Shown here piece by piece: positions 50,302-59,990 of a stretch of 64,000 nt of DNA. Under the pieces are notes generated by a model. It made no database searches. It was given only the letters and a program-made list of their open reading frames with translations, and was not told the DNA's origin. Origin of the DNA: Kitasatospora sp. MAP12-44 (GTDB taxonomy: Bacteria > Actinomycetota > Actinomycetes > Streptomycetales > Streptomycetaceae); assembly GCF_029892095.1 (NCBI RefSeq), contig NZ_JARZAE010000004.1, positions 3,038,001 to 3,102,000 of the forward strand. The letters run 5' to 3'. A program made the position numbers and the translations under genes. Numbering within the stretch: position 1 is the stretch's first letter; every line of letters starts with the position of its first letter.

Positions 50302-51081
50302 TCAGACCAGCTCGATCAGGTCCGCGATCGACTTGACCACCCGGGTCGGCCGGTACGGGAACCGCTCGACGTCGGCGGCCGCGGTGAGCCCGGTCAGCAC
50401 CAGCACGGTCTCCATGCCCGCCTCCATGCCGGCCACGATGTCGGTGTCCATCCGGTCGCCGATCATCACCGCCGACTCGGAGTGCGCCCCCGCGGTGTTC
50501 AGCGCCTCGCGCATCATCAGCGGGTTGGGCTTGCCGACGAAGTACGGGTCCACGCCGGTCGCCTTGGTGATCAGCGCCGCGACCGACCCGGTGGCCGGCA
50601 GCACGCCCTCGGGCGACGGGCCGGTCTCGTCCGGGTTGGTGCAGATGAACCGGGCGCCGTTGTTGATCAGCCGGATCGCCTTGGTCAGCGCCTCGAAGCT
50701 ATAGGTGCGGGTCTCTCCGAGCACCACGTAGTCCGGGTTGCTGTCGGTCAGCACATAGCCGACCTGGTAGAGCGCGGTCGTCAGGCCGGCCTCGCCGATC
50801 ACATAGGCGGTGCCGCCCGGACGCTGCCCGGCCAGGAACTTGGCGGTGGCCAGCGCGGAGGTCCAGATGCACTCCTCCGGCACCTCCAGACCCATCCCGG
50901 CCAGCCGGGCAGCCAGGTCGCGCGGGGTGTAGATGGAGTTGTTGGTCAGCACCAGGAACGGCTTGCCGGACGCCTTGAGGCGGCGGATGAACTCGTCGGC
51001 GCCCGGGATCGGGGTGCCCTCGTGAATGAGGACCCCGTCCATATCGGTCAACCACGACTCGATGGGCTTGCGCTCTGCCAC
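50302..51081 (-). CDS. HAD-IIA family phosphatase (NagD-like)
   Basis: A 259-residue phosphatase. The nucleophile loop is [13 protein letters not shown] (D13, D15), motif II is LVLTNNS, and the lysine/acid motifs are GKPNPLMM and [17 protein letters not shown]. The C2 cap of NagD proteins lies between. It would hydrolyse sugar or nucleotide monophosphates. The GTG at 51081 follows AAGGAGA, so the eight codons open upstream are not used. Confidence 0.95.
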   Translation of the reverse strand: MAERKPIESWLTDMDGVLIHEGTPIPGADEFIRRLKASGKPFLVLTNNSIYTPRDLAARLAGMGLEVPEECIWTSALATAKFLAGQRPGGTAYVIGEAGLTTALYQVGYVLTDSNPDYVVLGETRTYSFEALTKAIRLINNGARFICTNPDETGPSPEGVLPATGSVAALITKATGVDPYFVGKPNPLMMREALNTAGAHSESAVMIGDRMDTDIVAGMEAGMETVLVLTGLTAAADVERFPYRPTRVVKSIADLIELV

Positions 51082-51405
51082 GTCGGTGTCTCCTTGGTCT
51101 TGCAACGGCTCTGAACGATCTCGTACATCGCTCCGGACCGGACACCGTCGGCCGGCCGGGCGCCACTGGCTGCCCCAACGCGGATCAGCCTAGTCGCCCT
51201 ACGCCGACCCCAGGCCCTCACTATGTCCGCCTCGCGCAGCCACGCGATACCGAAGGTGACATCCCGATCACTTTGTGTGGGTTTCTATGCGTACGACGTC
51301 GGGGGTTTGGGCATGGTCAGCGCCGGGGGCATCGCGGCCCCTACGGTTCGTGTCCGAAGCGAGCCGCGAGAAGGTGCCCAGTCCAGCGAAGAAGAGGAGT
51401 CCTCC
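51082..51405. other. Gene-free divergent region before the lectin-like gene
   Basis: These 324 bp hold no supported gene. A frame in line with the lectin gene is open back to 51223 but has no ribosome site and no signal-peptide character. AAGAGGAG (51392-51399) is the lectin ribosome site. No promoter hexamers were identified with confidence. Confidence 0.4.
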
Positions 51406-52926
51406 ATGACAGGTCAGACGCCCGACGCCGCACAGCAGCAGGTGCAGTTCCCGATCACCGAGTCGTTTACCGGCACAGTCCCGTCGAATCCGCACTGGCA
51501 GCTGCTGGGCAGCGCGCGGCTGAACGAGGGCGCTCTGGAGCTGACGCCGAACACCGGGGGGAAGGCGGGTACGGCGTTCCTGGACCAGCCGTTCTCCTCC
51601 TCGCTCGGAGTGAGCATCGACTTCGACTACTCCTGTGAGGGCGGCGGTGCCCAGGGCCTGGGGGACGGGTTCAGCCTCTACCTGATCGACGGGAGCCGCA
51701 CCACGGAGCCCGGGGCTCGCGGCGGGGCGTTGGGCTACTCCTACATCAAGGACGGCTCGAACAACCTTCCCGGCGTCAGTGCCGGCTACGTGGGCATCGG
51801 CTTCGACAACCACGGGAACTTCGCTGCCCCTTCCTGCGGTACCGGCGGTCCCGGCCGCACCCCTGACACCCTGGGCGTGCGCGGCTCCGGGGACCTGCTC
51901 ACGGGCTTCGCCTGGCTGACCGGTGTCGAGGTGCCGGGCGGGTTCCGGGGCGGCTGGCAGGCGGGGGCGCATCTGCAGGTGACCGTCATCGGCGGGCGCC
52001 TGACGGTGCGGCACTCCAGCGCCTCGGACCCCAACGGCGCGGTGCTGATCGAGGATCTCGACCTGGCCGCCGGCCCGGGCCAGGTGCAGATGCCCGCGAC
52101 GTTCAAGCTCGGGTTCGCCGCCGGCACAGGCAGCGCCACCGCCGCCCACCGCATCCGCAACCTCACCGTCGCCCTGCCCGTCGCCATGCCGCTGGAGATG
52201 AACGGCCCGCTGACCGCCAAGGCCGGCCACCGGATCTCCTACACCGTCGGCGTCCAGAACCACGGGCCCAACGACGCCCCCGACGCCGTCGTACGCGGCG
52301 ACGTACCCGCCCAGCTGCTCGATGTGGAGGTGACCTGCCGCGGGGAGAACGGCGCGGTGTGCGGCCCCGGATCCGCCACCGACGGCGAACTCCACCAGCC
52401 GCTCAGCCTGCCCAAGGGCAGCAAGGCGGTAATCACCTTGAGGGGCACCGTCGAGCCCCACTACGTAGGCGACTTCACCACCACGAGCCGGATCACCTCG
52501 GCCACCCGGGCCAACACCGCGGCCCAGCAGTCCGGCCAGGTCACCACCACCGCCGAACTGCCGCTGATCACCGTCGCCCAGAAGATCGCCGGGCAGTGGG
52601 ACCAGACCTGGCCCGAGGACGCCAAGGGCTGGCTCGTCAGCTACAACCTCACTCTGGCCGCCAACGAACACCGCGTGGTGGCCTGGGAGATCACCTTCGA
52701 CGTCCCCGCGCGCACGCGCATCAACCCCGCGCAGACCCAGTGGTACCGGGTCATCAAGGACGGCCTGGAGGGAACGGTCGTCCTGGGGTCCCCCAGCGGC
52801 GGCGGCCACACCATCGACCCTGGCACCCCGCTGCCCGTCGACGTCCAACTCCTCTACCCGTCGCAGTCCGAAGCCGGCGACGGCCGACTCCGCGGCCTGT
52901 ACGCCGTCGAGGTCGAAAACCCCTGA
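51406..52926 (+). CDS. L-type-lectin-domain protein with DUF11-like module, no signal peptide
   Basis: A 506-residue beta-rich protein. Residues about 15-265 form a legume-lectin-like jelly roll (FTGTVPSNPHWQLLGSA, DYSCEGGGAQGLGDGFSLYLID, SAGYVGIGFDNHGNF, then a final RIRNLTVALP). Residues about 270-390 resemble a DUF11/CARDB-type repeat (HRISYTVGVQNHGPNDAPDAVVRGDVPAQL). The last 110 residues (WLVSYNLTLAANEHRVVAWEITFDV) resemble a cellulose-binding-like beta sandwich. The ATG at 51406 has GAGGAG upstream; no signal peptide or membrane anchor follows, which is odd for a carbohydrate-binding protein. It might leave the cell by another route or act inside. Confidence 0.75.
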   Translation: MTGQTPDAAQQQVQFPITESFTGTVPSNPHWQLLGSARLNEGALELTPNTGGKAGTAFLDQPFSSSLGVSIDFDYSCEGGGAQGLGDGFSLYLIDGSRTTEPGARGGALGYSYIKDGSNNLPGVSAGYVGIGFDNHGNFAAPSCGTGGPGRTPDTLGVRGSGDLLTGFAWLTGVEVPGGFRGGWQAGAHLQVTVIGGRLTVRHSSASDPNGAVLIEDLDLAAGPGQVQMPATFKLGFAAGTGSATAAHRIRNLTVALPVAMPLEMNGPLTAKAGHRISYTVGVQNHGPNDAPDAVVRGDVPAQLLDVEVTCRGENGAVCGPGSATDGELHQPLSLPKGSKAVITLRGTVEPHYVGDFTTTSRITSATRANTAAQQSGQVTTTAELPLITVAQKIAGQWDQTWPEDAKGWLVSYNLTLAANEHRVVAWEITFDVPARTRINPAQTQWYRVIKDGLEGTVVLGSPSGGGHTIDPGTPLPVDVQLLYPSQSEAGDGRLRGLYAVEVENP

Positions 52927-52939
52927 CCCCCGCAGAAGC

Positions 52940-53032
52940 GGCACCTCGGTCTACCAGCGATGGAAGACCCGCGAGAACCTGATCTTCGACGCGCTCGCCA
53001 CCCACAACGACGAGACACTTCCGGGGCGGGCG
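52940..53032 (+). pseudogene. Fragment of a TetR-family regulator gene
   Basis: Reading GTSVYQRWKTRENLIFDAL from 52940 gives the recognition helix and the start of helix 4 of a TetR protein (compare the common STVYRRWPTKEAL pattern). The frame has no N-terminal half: it begins 13 bp after the lectin stop. It then loses similarity after about 30 residues (THNDETLPG). It is therefore a remnant left by a rearrangement. Confidence 0.6.
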
Positions 53033-53204
53033 CGTGGCGGCGGGCCGGTCGTCGTGTTGCGGATCGGATGCGGGCCCGCAGGATTGCTCTTGGGAATCAG
53101 GTCGGCGGCTCGTCGAGTCCCCACCCCCGCGTTCCGAGGCCATCGCGACCGACCAGCCCAGTGCGTCGGCCCGGACCTCAACGAGAGTGAAAGGGAACCA
53201 CGAC

Positions 53205-54068
53205 ATGCCGCAACCCACATCAGCACTGCGGTACGACACTTTGTGCATGCGCCGGTCGGGTCTGACCCGCGACCTACCGCCCGGCACTCCGGAAGAGCTC
53301 CAGTGGGTGGTCAACACCGCGACGTTGATCTTCGGTGAGCGTGACGCCGCGCTGGTCGACACGTTCCTCACCGTCGAACAGAACCAACAGCTCGTCGACT
53401 GGGTGAAGGCGCACGACCGCAATCTGGCCTACGTCTACATCACGCACGGCCATGGTGACCACGGCTTCGGCGTGAAGCAGCTCCTCGAAGCATTTCCGGG
53501 GGCCAAGGCGGTCTCGACCGCCGCAGCCGTGGTCAAGGCGAGGTTCGAGGGCACACCACCCTACGTCGACACCTTCTGGACCTCGCGCTTTCCGGGCCAG
53601 GTCCCGCTGCCGCAGGTCTTCCCGGAGGTCCTGGACGGCGACACGTTCACCCTCGAAGGGCACCAGCTGCGGGCGGTCGAGACCGGCTTCACCGACTGCG
53701 CGGGCAGCACCGCACTGTGGGTGCCGGACCTGCGGCTCGTCGTGGCCGGCGACGTCGCCTACAACGGCATCCACCAGTACCTGGGCGAGACCACCACCGC
53801 CTCGCGCGAGGAGTGGATGCGCGCCACCGACACGCTCGCCGCACTCGACCCCGCCTTCGTCGTCGCCGGCCACAAGAACCCCGACCTGCCCGACGACCCG
53901 AAGATCCTGGCCGAGACCAAGAAGTACCTGGCCGACTTCAACCGGCTCGACGCCGAGACCCAAACCGCGGCCCAACTGTACGAGGCGATGCTCGCGCTGT
54001 ACCCGCACCGAGCAAATCCAGGCTCACTCTGGGGTGGGGCGAAGCGGGCCAAGGCATCATCACAGTGA
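53205..54068 (+). CDS. Metallo-beta-lactamase-fold hydrolase
   Basis: A 287-residue MBL protein. The zinc motif HGHGDHG is in YVYITHGHGDHGFG (about residue 80), a further ligand is in VVAGDVAYNG, and the last His is in VVAGHKNPD. The substrate is unknown; the group includes quinolone-signal and thioester hydrolases. The ATG at 53205 has AAAGGGA upstream. The TetR remnant and about 170 bp of empty sequence precede it. Confidence 0.92.
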   Translation: MPQPTSALRYDTLCMRRSGLTRDLPPGTPEELQWVVNTATLIFGERDAALVDTFLTVEQNQQLVDWVKAHDRNLAYVYITHGHGDHGFGVKQLLEAFPGAKAVSTAAAVVKARFEGTPPYVDTFWTSRFPGQVPLPQVFPEVLDGDTFTLEGHQLRAVETGFTDCAGSTALWVPDLRLVVAGDVAYNGIHQYLGETTTASREEWMRATDTLAALDPAFVVAGHKNPDLPDDPKILAETKKYLADFNRLDAETQTAAQLYEAMLALYPHRANPGSLWGGAKRAKASSQ

Positions 54069-54175
54069 CGCCTGAGTGATGTGCCGCAGGTGACCGCATC
54101 GTCCCGGCTTGTCGCGGCGATCGCTCAACGCTGCAAGGCCACAGCTGGCCCGCCACCAGCGGCCCCGTTCGGCCG

Positions 54176-54430
54176 TCAGGACTCGTATCCCTCCACCTCC
54201 TCGGCCGGACGGACCCGCGCGGTGCCCGGGTCCTCGCCGAACTCGGTCCGGGCCCGGCGCTGGCGCAGCAGATCCCAGCACTGGTCCAGCTGCACCTCCA
54301 GCGCGGCCAGCTCCTGCCGGGCGGCATCGCTGTCCGCGCTGCCGTCGGCGATCCGGGCGCGGAGCTGCTTCTCGGCGTCGACCAGCCGGTCGATCGAGCC
54401 GAGGATGTCGTTGTTCTGCTCGCCAGCCAT
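54176..54430 (-). CDS. DUF2630 family protein
   Basis: An 84-residue helical protein with DILGSIDRLVDAEKQLRARIADG followed by LAALEVQLDQCWDLLRQRRARTEFGEDP, the DUF2630 pattern common in actinobacteria. It is probably a coiled coil of two helices. Function is unknown. The ATG at 54430 has GGAGG upstream. Confidence 0.88.
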   Translation of the reverse strand: MAGEQNNDILGSIDRLVDAEKQLRARIADGSADSDAARQELAALEVQLDQCWDLLRQRRARTEFGEDPGTARVRPAEEVEGYES

Positions 54431-55037
54431 CGGGCCTCCCTGGGTGCGGCGTGTGGACACCGCCCATCCTCGGCCCGCGCCAGGCCCGGCGCATGCCGGG
54501 AAGCACCTGGTGGGCCGCGCAGCTTGAAGCCGTCGACCGGGCCAAGCGTTCGCGCGTCCGCCGCCCGGACAGGCCCCGGAATCCCCGAGGAACTTGGCTG
54601 CGGCTGCGCGATCGGAGTGGCCGCCGAGATCCCGGCAGCGATCGATGCCTGACATCGTCCCTCTTCGGCCTCACGCGTAACGTCAGTGCCGCTGACAGTG
54701 CAGCATCAGCCCCTTCGGCTGGCTGGTTTCCGGTCTCGCACCTCGGGTCTGCGCAACGCCAACCGCGTGCGGCGGGTCGTCGACAGCCAGCGCGGATGCC
54801 GTTCGCGGCGGACCGGAACGCTTCTGCGGTGCGGGTGGTGCGGCCTGTGGGGAGTTCCCCCTATTCGCGAGGTTTGTACACCACCTTTTGGCCATGTTTG
54901 CAACGCACTGTAGTTATCCACATGCTCAAGGTGTTCGCGTGGCTAGTCTCCTCGCAGCGGACACGTCAGGCACGTCGCCCGGACCGGCGCATGCCTCCGC
55001 CTTCCCCTTTTGCCACGAGTAGAGGGCTGGAATCGCT
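54431..55037. promoter_or_regulatory. 607-bp gene-free region upstream of the large-protein operon
   Basis: No gene is supported here. A possible promoter for the downstream operon is TTGGCC (54888-54893), 17 bp, TAGTTA (54911-54916), in a patch that is AT-richer than its surroundings. AGAGGG near 55020 is the likely ribosome site of the first gene. Confidence 0.4.
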
Positions 55038-57591
55038 GTGACAACACGTGCTGTAGACGTTTGGAAACTACTCGACCAGGCCGCTTCAGGGGGTGCGGTC
55101 GAGATCCCCGCGTCCTTCCTCGCCGACCCCGACACCGCGGAACTGGTGTTCACCGCAGGGACGTTGCGCATCGACGGAGCGGTCTGCGATCCGCAGGCCC
55201 TGTCGGTCGGCGGGCACGCGACCACCACGGCGTCCTCCTCGCCAGTGCCGGTGCGCGTCTCGTTCACCGCCGACGGCGACTGGGTGACCGGGGCGCTGGC
55301 CGTAGCCGATCTCGGCGAGAACGATGCTCTGGTCCTCGTCGACGGCGCCCCCGCCGACGCTGCGCTGCCCGCCGGTGCCTGGGCGCTGACGGACGGCCGC
55401 GCCCTGCGGCTGGCCCGGCGCGCGCCCGCGCCGCCGACCGACCCCGGGCGCCTGGACGGACTGGGCAGGGCCCTGCCCGCCATACGGCAGCGCGATTGGG
55501 TCCGTGACCACACGCCGCAGGCGCTGGTGACGGAGAACGGCATCCTCACCCCTCGCCCGGGACCCCGTCGCCGCAAGGGGATGCGGGTCCTCGACTCCCC
55601 CGCGGTGCGCGGCTGGTCGCCGATCGGCACGCCGAGCGGCGAGAACGGGCTGAGCGTCAACTACTACAACCCGCCGCTGCACATCGCCGGCGCGCTGACC
55701 GCCCTCCCCGCCGCCCCGCCCTACAAGGCCGTGCTCGGCGGGGTGCTGGTGGTCGACACCGGGGCGTTCAACGGCTCGGCGATGGGCGCCTATGTCGTCC
55801 CCGACGGCAGCGGCGCCGATCCGTCGCTGTTCGCCTACGGCTCGCTGGGCAGCGCCACCGGCTTCGGCCCGCCGATGTTCCAAGTACGCGGCATCTCGGC
55901 CGGGTTCGGCTGGAACAGCCGGGTGACCGTCCCGTCCGCTGACGGGCTGAGCGACTTCCCGTTCCTGATCGCGCTCGACAACCCGGGTGAGATCGGCGCC
56001 GACGAGGACGAGGTCGACCCGCTCAACGTGCTCAGCGAGCTGCTCGGCACCTGGGTGAACCCGCAGCAGGGGGACCTGTGGTTCGCCGCCGGCCTGGCCT
56101 TCGACTGCTTCGAGACCTTCCGCGGCCACGCCATGGCGCTGGTGCAGACCGGGTCCGACCTGACGATCAGCCTGCTCGGCGTCGGCGGCGCCCAGTTGCC
56201 CACCAAGAGCGACAAGAAGATCGCCCGGGTGGAGATCGGCATCGAGGCCACCCTGCGGCCCGTCGCCGGGGAGCTGAGCATCGGCGCGGCCTTCACCGAG
56301 AAGACCTTCCTCATCGACCCGAACTGCAAGCTGCGCGGCGGCGTCGGCATGAAGTTCTGGTTCGGCAGGCACCCGCACGCCGGCGACTTCGCGCTGCTGC
56401 TCGGCGCGATCCCGGCGGGACGCGAGCTGCCCACCCGCTATCCCAAGCAGCAGCCGGCCGGCCTCACTTGGGGTGTCGGCTCGACCGTCAACATCAGCGG
56501 CAACGCCTATGCCGCGTTCACCCCGAAGTCGCTGATGGCCGGCGGCTCCCTCGAAGTCGTCTTCCAGTCCGGGATGCTGCGCGCCTGGCTCGACGCCCGC
56601 ATCGACGCGCTGGTCGAGTGGAACCCCTTCTACTTCGACATCGGGATGGGGGTGCGGGTCGGGGTCTCCGCGACCATCAAGATCTGGTTCGTCAAGATCA
56701 GGATCTCGATCGAGGTCGGCGTCAGCGTCCGGGTCTGGGGGCCAGCGGTGGGCGGCGAGGCCACCGTCCACCTGTGGTTCATCTCCTTCACCATCGGCTT
56801 CGGCGCCAAGCGCCGCAGCCAGGCGCCCGCGCTGGACTGGGGCGGGTTCCAGGGCATGCTGCCGCCGCCCGAGAACATGGTCAGCACCACGGCGATCGCC
56901 GGCTATGAGGGCGAGGGCGCCCCGGCCACCCGCGGCGCGATCAAGCCGTGGCTGGTGAGCAACGGCGGCTTCACGTTCACCGCCGACACCCAGGGCCCCC
57001 GTCAGCAAGGTCTTCCTCGACCAGGGCAGCACCACCCCGGTCGCCACCGACAGCACGCTGTTGGACATCCTGCCCATGCACCTACGCGGCAAGGGCAGCG
57101 AACTGCGGGTCTGGCTCACCCTCAACGGAAACGCCCCCTACACGCTGATGCCGTGGGGCCGCGCGATCCTGCGCGGGAACGTCCCCAACGGCCTGTGGGG
57201 CCAGCGGGCCGACGCGCCGAACGACGGGATCATCCCCGACCGGATCCTCGGGGTGCGGCTGACGTCGCCGCCGGTCGACCACGGCACCTCCACCGGGTTC
57301 ATCGACGAACACGGCATCTCCTTCGACCCGATCAACCCCGACGGCAACCAGCCGCTGTCCAGCAGCGAACCGGTCACGGGACCGCTGCCGACGCGGCCTC
57401 GGCCCGGCGATGTCATCGCCGCCATCCAGAGCGGCATCGACACCGCCACCACCCGTGGCAACCGCACCGCCCTGGCCCAGGCCCTCACCGGCCTCGGCGC
57501 GAACCTCGGCGCGCTCGACACCAACCTCAGCGCCTATGCGAACGCTGCGGGCACCGCCTTCACCGCCGAGCCGATGCTCGTCGCCAGCTGA
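55038..57591 (+). CDS. DUF6603-like large beta-rich protein with an apparent frameshift
   Basis: About 850 residues if one base is removed. From GTG 55038 the frame codes 654 residues to 56999. It then slips: the continuation VSKVFLDQGSTT to the TGA at 57589 is in the frame starting at 57001. The slip lies in CCCCC at 56996-57000. Without it, the first frame runs on as Arg/Pro/His nonsense past 57700. The block of about residues 430-600 (HAGDFALLLGAIP, ISGNAYAAFTPKSLMAGGSLEVVF, VEWNPFYFDIGMGVRVGV, VRVWGPAVGGEATVHLWFISFTIGFG) matches my memory of DUF6603, a family of large proteins with no known role. No signal peptide is seen. It heads an operon of equally large proteins. Confidence 0.7.
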
Positions 57592-57712
57592 CCGGACGCG
57601 CCGAACCGGGCCGCCCGCACTGCCACCGTGCGGGCGGCCCGTACCGCCGCACGCCCACGAGCGCCTTGCCCAACTCCTCGCCCACCGCCGCGTCCTGTCG
57701 AAAGGCACGCCC

Positions 57713-59950
57713 GTGACCACCACGTCCGAACCCGGCCCCCGACCGCGCATCAGCGCGCCGGGCGCCGAGCACCGCACCCGTTTCTTCGACCACCGCATCC
57801 CCTCGCTGCACGCCGGCCGCTACGTCATCGGCAACCGGCAGACCCTCAAGGACGTCGACGGCGCGGATCGCGTCATCGACGCCACGCCGCAGCCCTTCGA
57901 CGTCGTCCAGCCGCGCTTCAGCTTCGACCCGACCGGCATCAACGCGCGGTTCCCCGTGCCGGACGCCGTCGGCACCTACAGCCAGACCCTGGCCCACATC
58001 AACCTCGACGCCCCGGGCCTGCCCTGGAACCGCCTGCTCGGACCCGGCCAGCCGGCCGCCGTCCCATGGATGGCCCTGCTGCTCTTCCGCGAGGACGAGC
58101 TGCCCGAGGACCCGGACGCGGTGGGCCTCGTCAAGACCGGCACAGTGCGCCAGCTCCTCGGCCCCCGCCCCGGCCTCGGCCCCGGACAGCCGCCCGCGCT
58201 GCCGCCCGAGAGCCTGCGCCCGGACGAGTACGACGAGCAGTGCGCCACCGTCCTGGTCCCCGCCGCCGTGTTCGACGCGGTCAAGCCGCTGCCCGTCGAG
58301 ATGGGCTACCTCGCGCACCTGCGCGAGGGCGGGCGCCCCGACGCCACCCGGGCCGGCACCGACCCCGAGCCGGACGAGGGCGAGCTCAACGCCATCCTGG
58401 TCGCCAACCGCTTCCCCGCCGCAGCCGGCGGCCGCCACGTCGCCCACCTGGTCTCCCTCGAGGGCTTCGACCGCCAGCTGACCGCCCCCGCGCCCACCGA
58501 GGGCGTGCGGCTGGTCTCGCTCGCCAGCTGGTCCTTCTTCACCGAGCCCGACTCCGGCGTCGGCTTCGGCGACCTGGCCCAGCACCTGGCCACCACCGAC
58601 GGCACCACCCCGCGACCCGCCGATCAGCTGCGCCTTCGCGTGCCGACCGCCGGCCCGGCCAACCCGGCCGGACCGCAGAAGGAGGCCCTGGACCGGATGG
58701 CGGGCGGCGCCGTCGCCCTGCCGCAGCGCCTGGAGACCGGCGAGCGCACCCTCGCCTTCTACCGCGGCCCCCTCACCGCCCAACCCGCCCGCCGCCTGCC
58801 CCCGGCGGCGGCCACCCGGCTGGACTCCCCGGGTGAGGCGCTGATCTACCTGCAGCAGTACGGCGTCTTCGACACCGCCTACGCCGCCGCCTTCACCACC
58901 GGCCGTACTCTCGCCCTCGCCGACGCCGAATTCCGCACCGCGCTGCTGGAGTTCCGCTCCGCCGCCCGCACCGCGGCCCGCCGCCTGGCCTCCCACCCCG
59001 AACTCGCCGCCCGTGCTGCTTCTTCCCTGACCGGCCGCGAGCTCACCGCACCCCTCGCCTTCGAGGCCTTCGACCGCCTCCTGACGGGCGGCGACGGCCG
59101 CGGCGGCGGCGCCCGCCTCACCCAAGCCCTCGACCAGGCCGGCCCCCAGCTGCGCGCCGGCCTGCGCCGCTCCGCCGCCCGCGCCCGGCGCACCGTCGGC
59201 GACGTGCGCGCCGTCCTCACGCAGCCCGGCGTCGCGAGCCTCCTCACCCAGGCGGCACCCGACAACTTCGCGAAGGTCACCGCCTGGCTGGACGCGCTGC
59301 GCCGGCTGGAGCTGCTGGGCCTGTCCCAGCTGGTCCCCGACGCCCGCGCGCTGCCGGACGAGAGCATCCGCTTCGCCTACCTCGACACCGACTGGGTACG
59401 GGCGGCCGTGGACGGCGCGCTCAGCGTCGGCGTCGGCCACGCCCTGGACGCCGACCTCAACGCGCTCGCGACCGGCGGCGGGCCCGTGCCGAAGTGCGCG
59501 GTGCTGGTCAACTCCAGCCTGGTCCCGAACTGGCCCAACACCATCGTCACCGCCTACAAGGGCACCAACGTCGTCGAGCCGGTGCGCGACGCGGTGTTCG
59601 GCACGCAGATCCGCCTGCTGCTCTACCCGGAGGTGATCGAGCGCTTCGAGCTGGCCGAGCCGCCGCGCGGCCTGTGCTTCGGCATCGGCGACGTCGGCAC
59701 CATCGAACTGCGCGAGATCACCGGAGACCGGATCGGCTACCCCAAGGGCGAGTTCCCGCAGCCCGCCGGCTTCGCCCGCTTCCTGCGCCCCGGCGGACGC
59801 GACGTCCTCAACGTCGACGGCACCGGCGACGCGCTGGTGCCCGCCCTCTCCAGCGCCCACGGGCTCACCGGAGGCCAGCGGATCTCCTCCGCCCAGTTCG
59901 CCCTGCAGATGATCGACGCCCCGCAGGCCCAGACCTTCTCCCGGCCCTGA
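57713..59950 (+). CDS. Large protein of unknown function, 745 residues
   Basis: I do not recognise a family. It starts MTTTSEPGPRPRISAPGAEHRT, with no signal peptide or membrane segment. Recognisable stretches are GLPWNRLLGPGQPAAVPWMALLLFREDELPEDP (about residues 103-135), an Ala/Arg-rich helical middle (about 400-540), and a beta-rich end with CAVLVNSSLVPNWPNTIVTAYKG and RLLLYPEVIERFELAEPPRGLCFGIG. The GTG at 57713 has GAAAGG upstream. It lies 121 bp after the DUF6603-like gene and 40 bp before the next, so an operon is likely. Its fully preserved frame and normal codon bias argue that it is expressed. Confidence 0.8.
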   Translation: MTTTSEPGPRPRISAPGAEHRTRFFDHRIPSLHAGRYVIGNRQTLKDVDGADRVIDATPQPFDVVQPRFSFDPTGINARFPVPDAVGTYSQTLAHINLDAPGLPWNRLLGPGQPAAVPWMALLLFREDELPEDPDAVGLVKTGTVRQLLGPRPGLGPGQPPALPPESLRPDEYDEQCATVLVPAAVFDAVKPLPVEMGYLAHLREGGRPDATRAGTDPEPDEGELNAILVANRFPAAAGGRHVAHLVSLEGFDRQLTAPAPTEGVRLVSLASWSFFTEPDSGVGFGDLAQHLATTDGTTPRPADQLRLRVPTAGPANPAGPQKEALDRMAGGAVALPQRLETGERTLAFYRGPLTAQPARRLPPAAATRLDSPGEALIYLQQYGVFDTAYAAAFTTGRTLALADAEFRTALLEFRSAARTAARRLASHPELAARAASSLTGRELTAPLAFEAFDRLLTGGDGRGGGARLTQALDQAGPQLRAGLRRSAARARRTVGDVRAVLTQPGVASLLTQAAPDNFAKVTAWLDALRRLELLGLSQLVPDARALPDESIRFAYLDTDWVRAAVDGALSVGVGHALDADLNALATGGGPVPKCAVLVNSSLVPNWPNTIVTAYKGTNVVEPVRDAVFGTQIRLLLYPEVIERFELAEPPRGLCFGIGDVGTIELREITGDRIGYPKGEFPQPAGFARFLRPGGRDVLNVDGTGDALVPALSSAHGLTGGQRISSAQFALQMIDAPQAQTFSRP

Positions 59951-59990
59951 ACTCGCCTCCTCCCGCGCAGATTTCGAAAGGACCCGGGCC

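Noticed and set aside
54914..54922. TTATCCACA, a perfect E. coli-type DnaA box
   Set aside because: It is a single copy with no cluster of further boxes and no origin genes nearby; one 9-mer is expected by chance in a chromosome.
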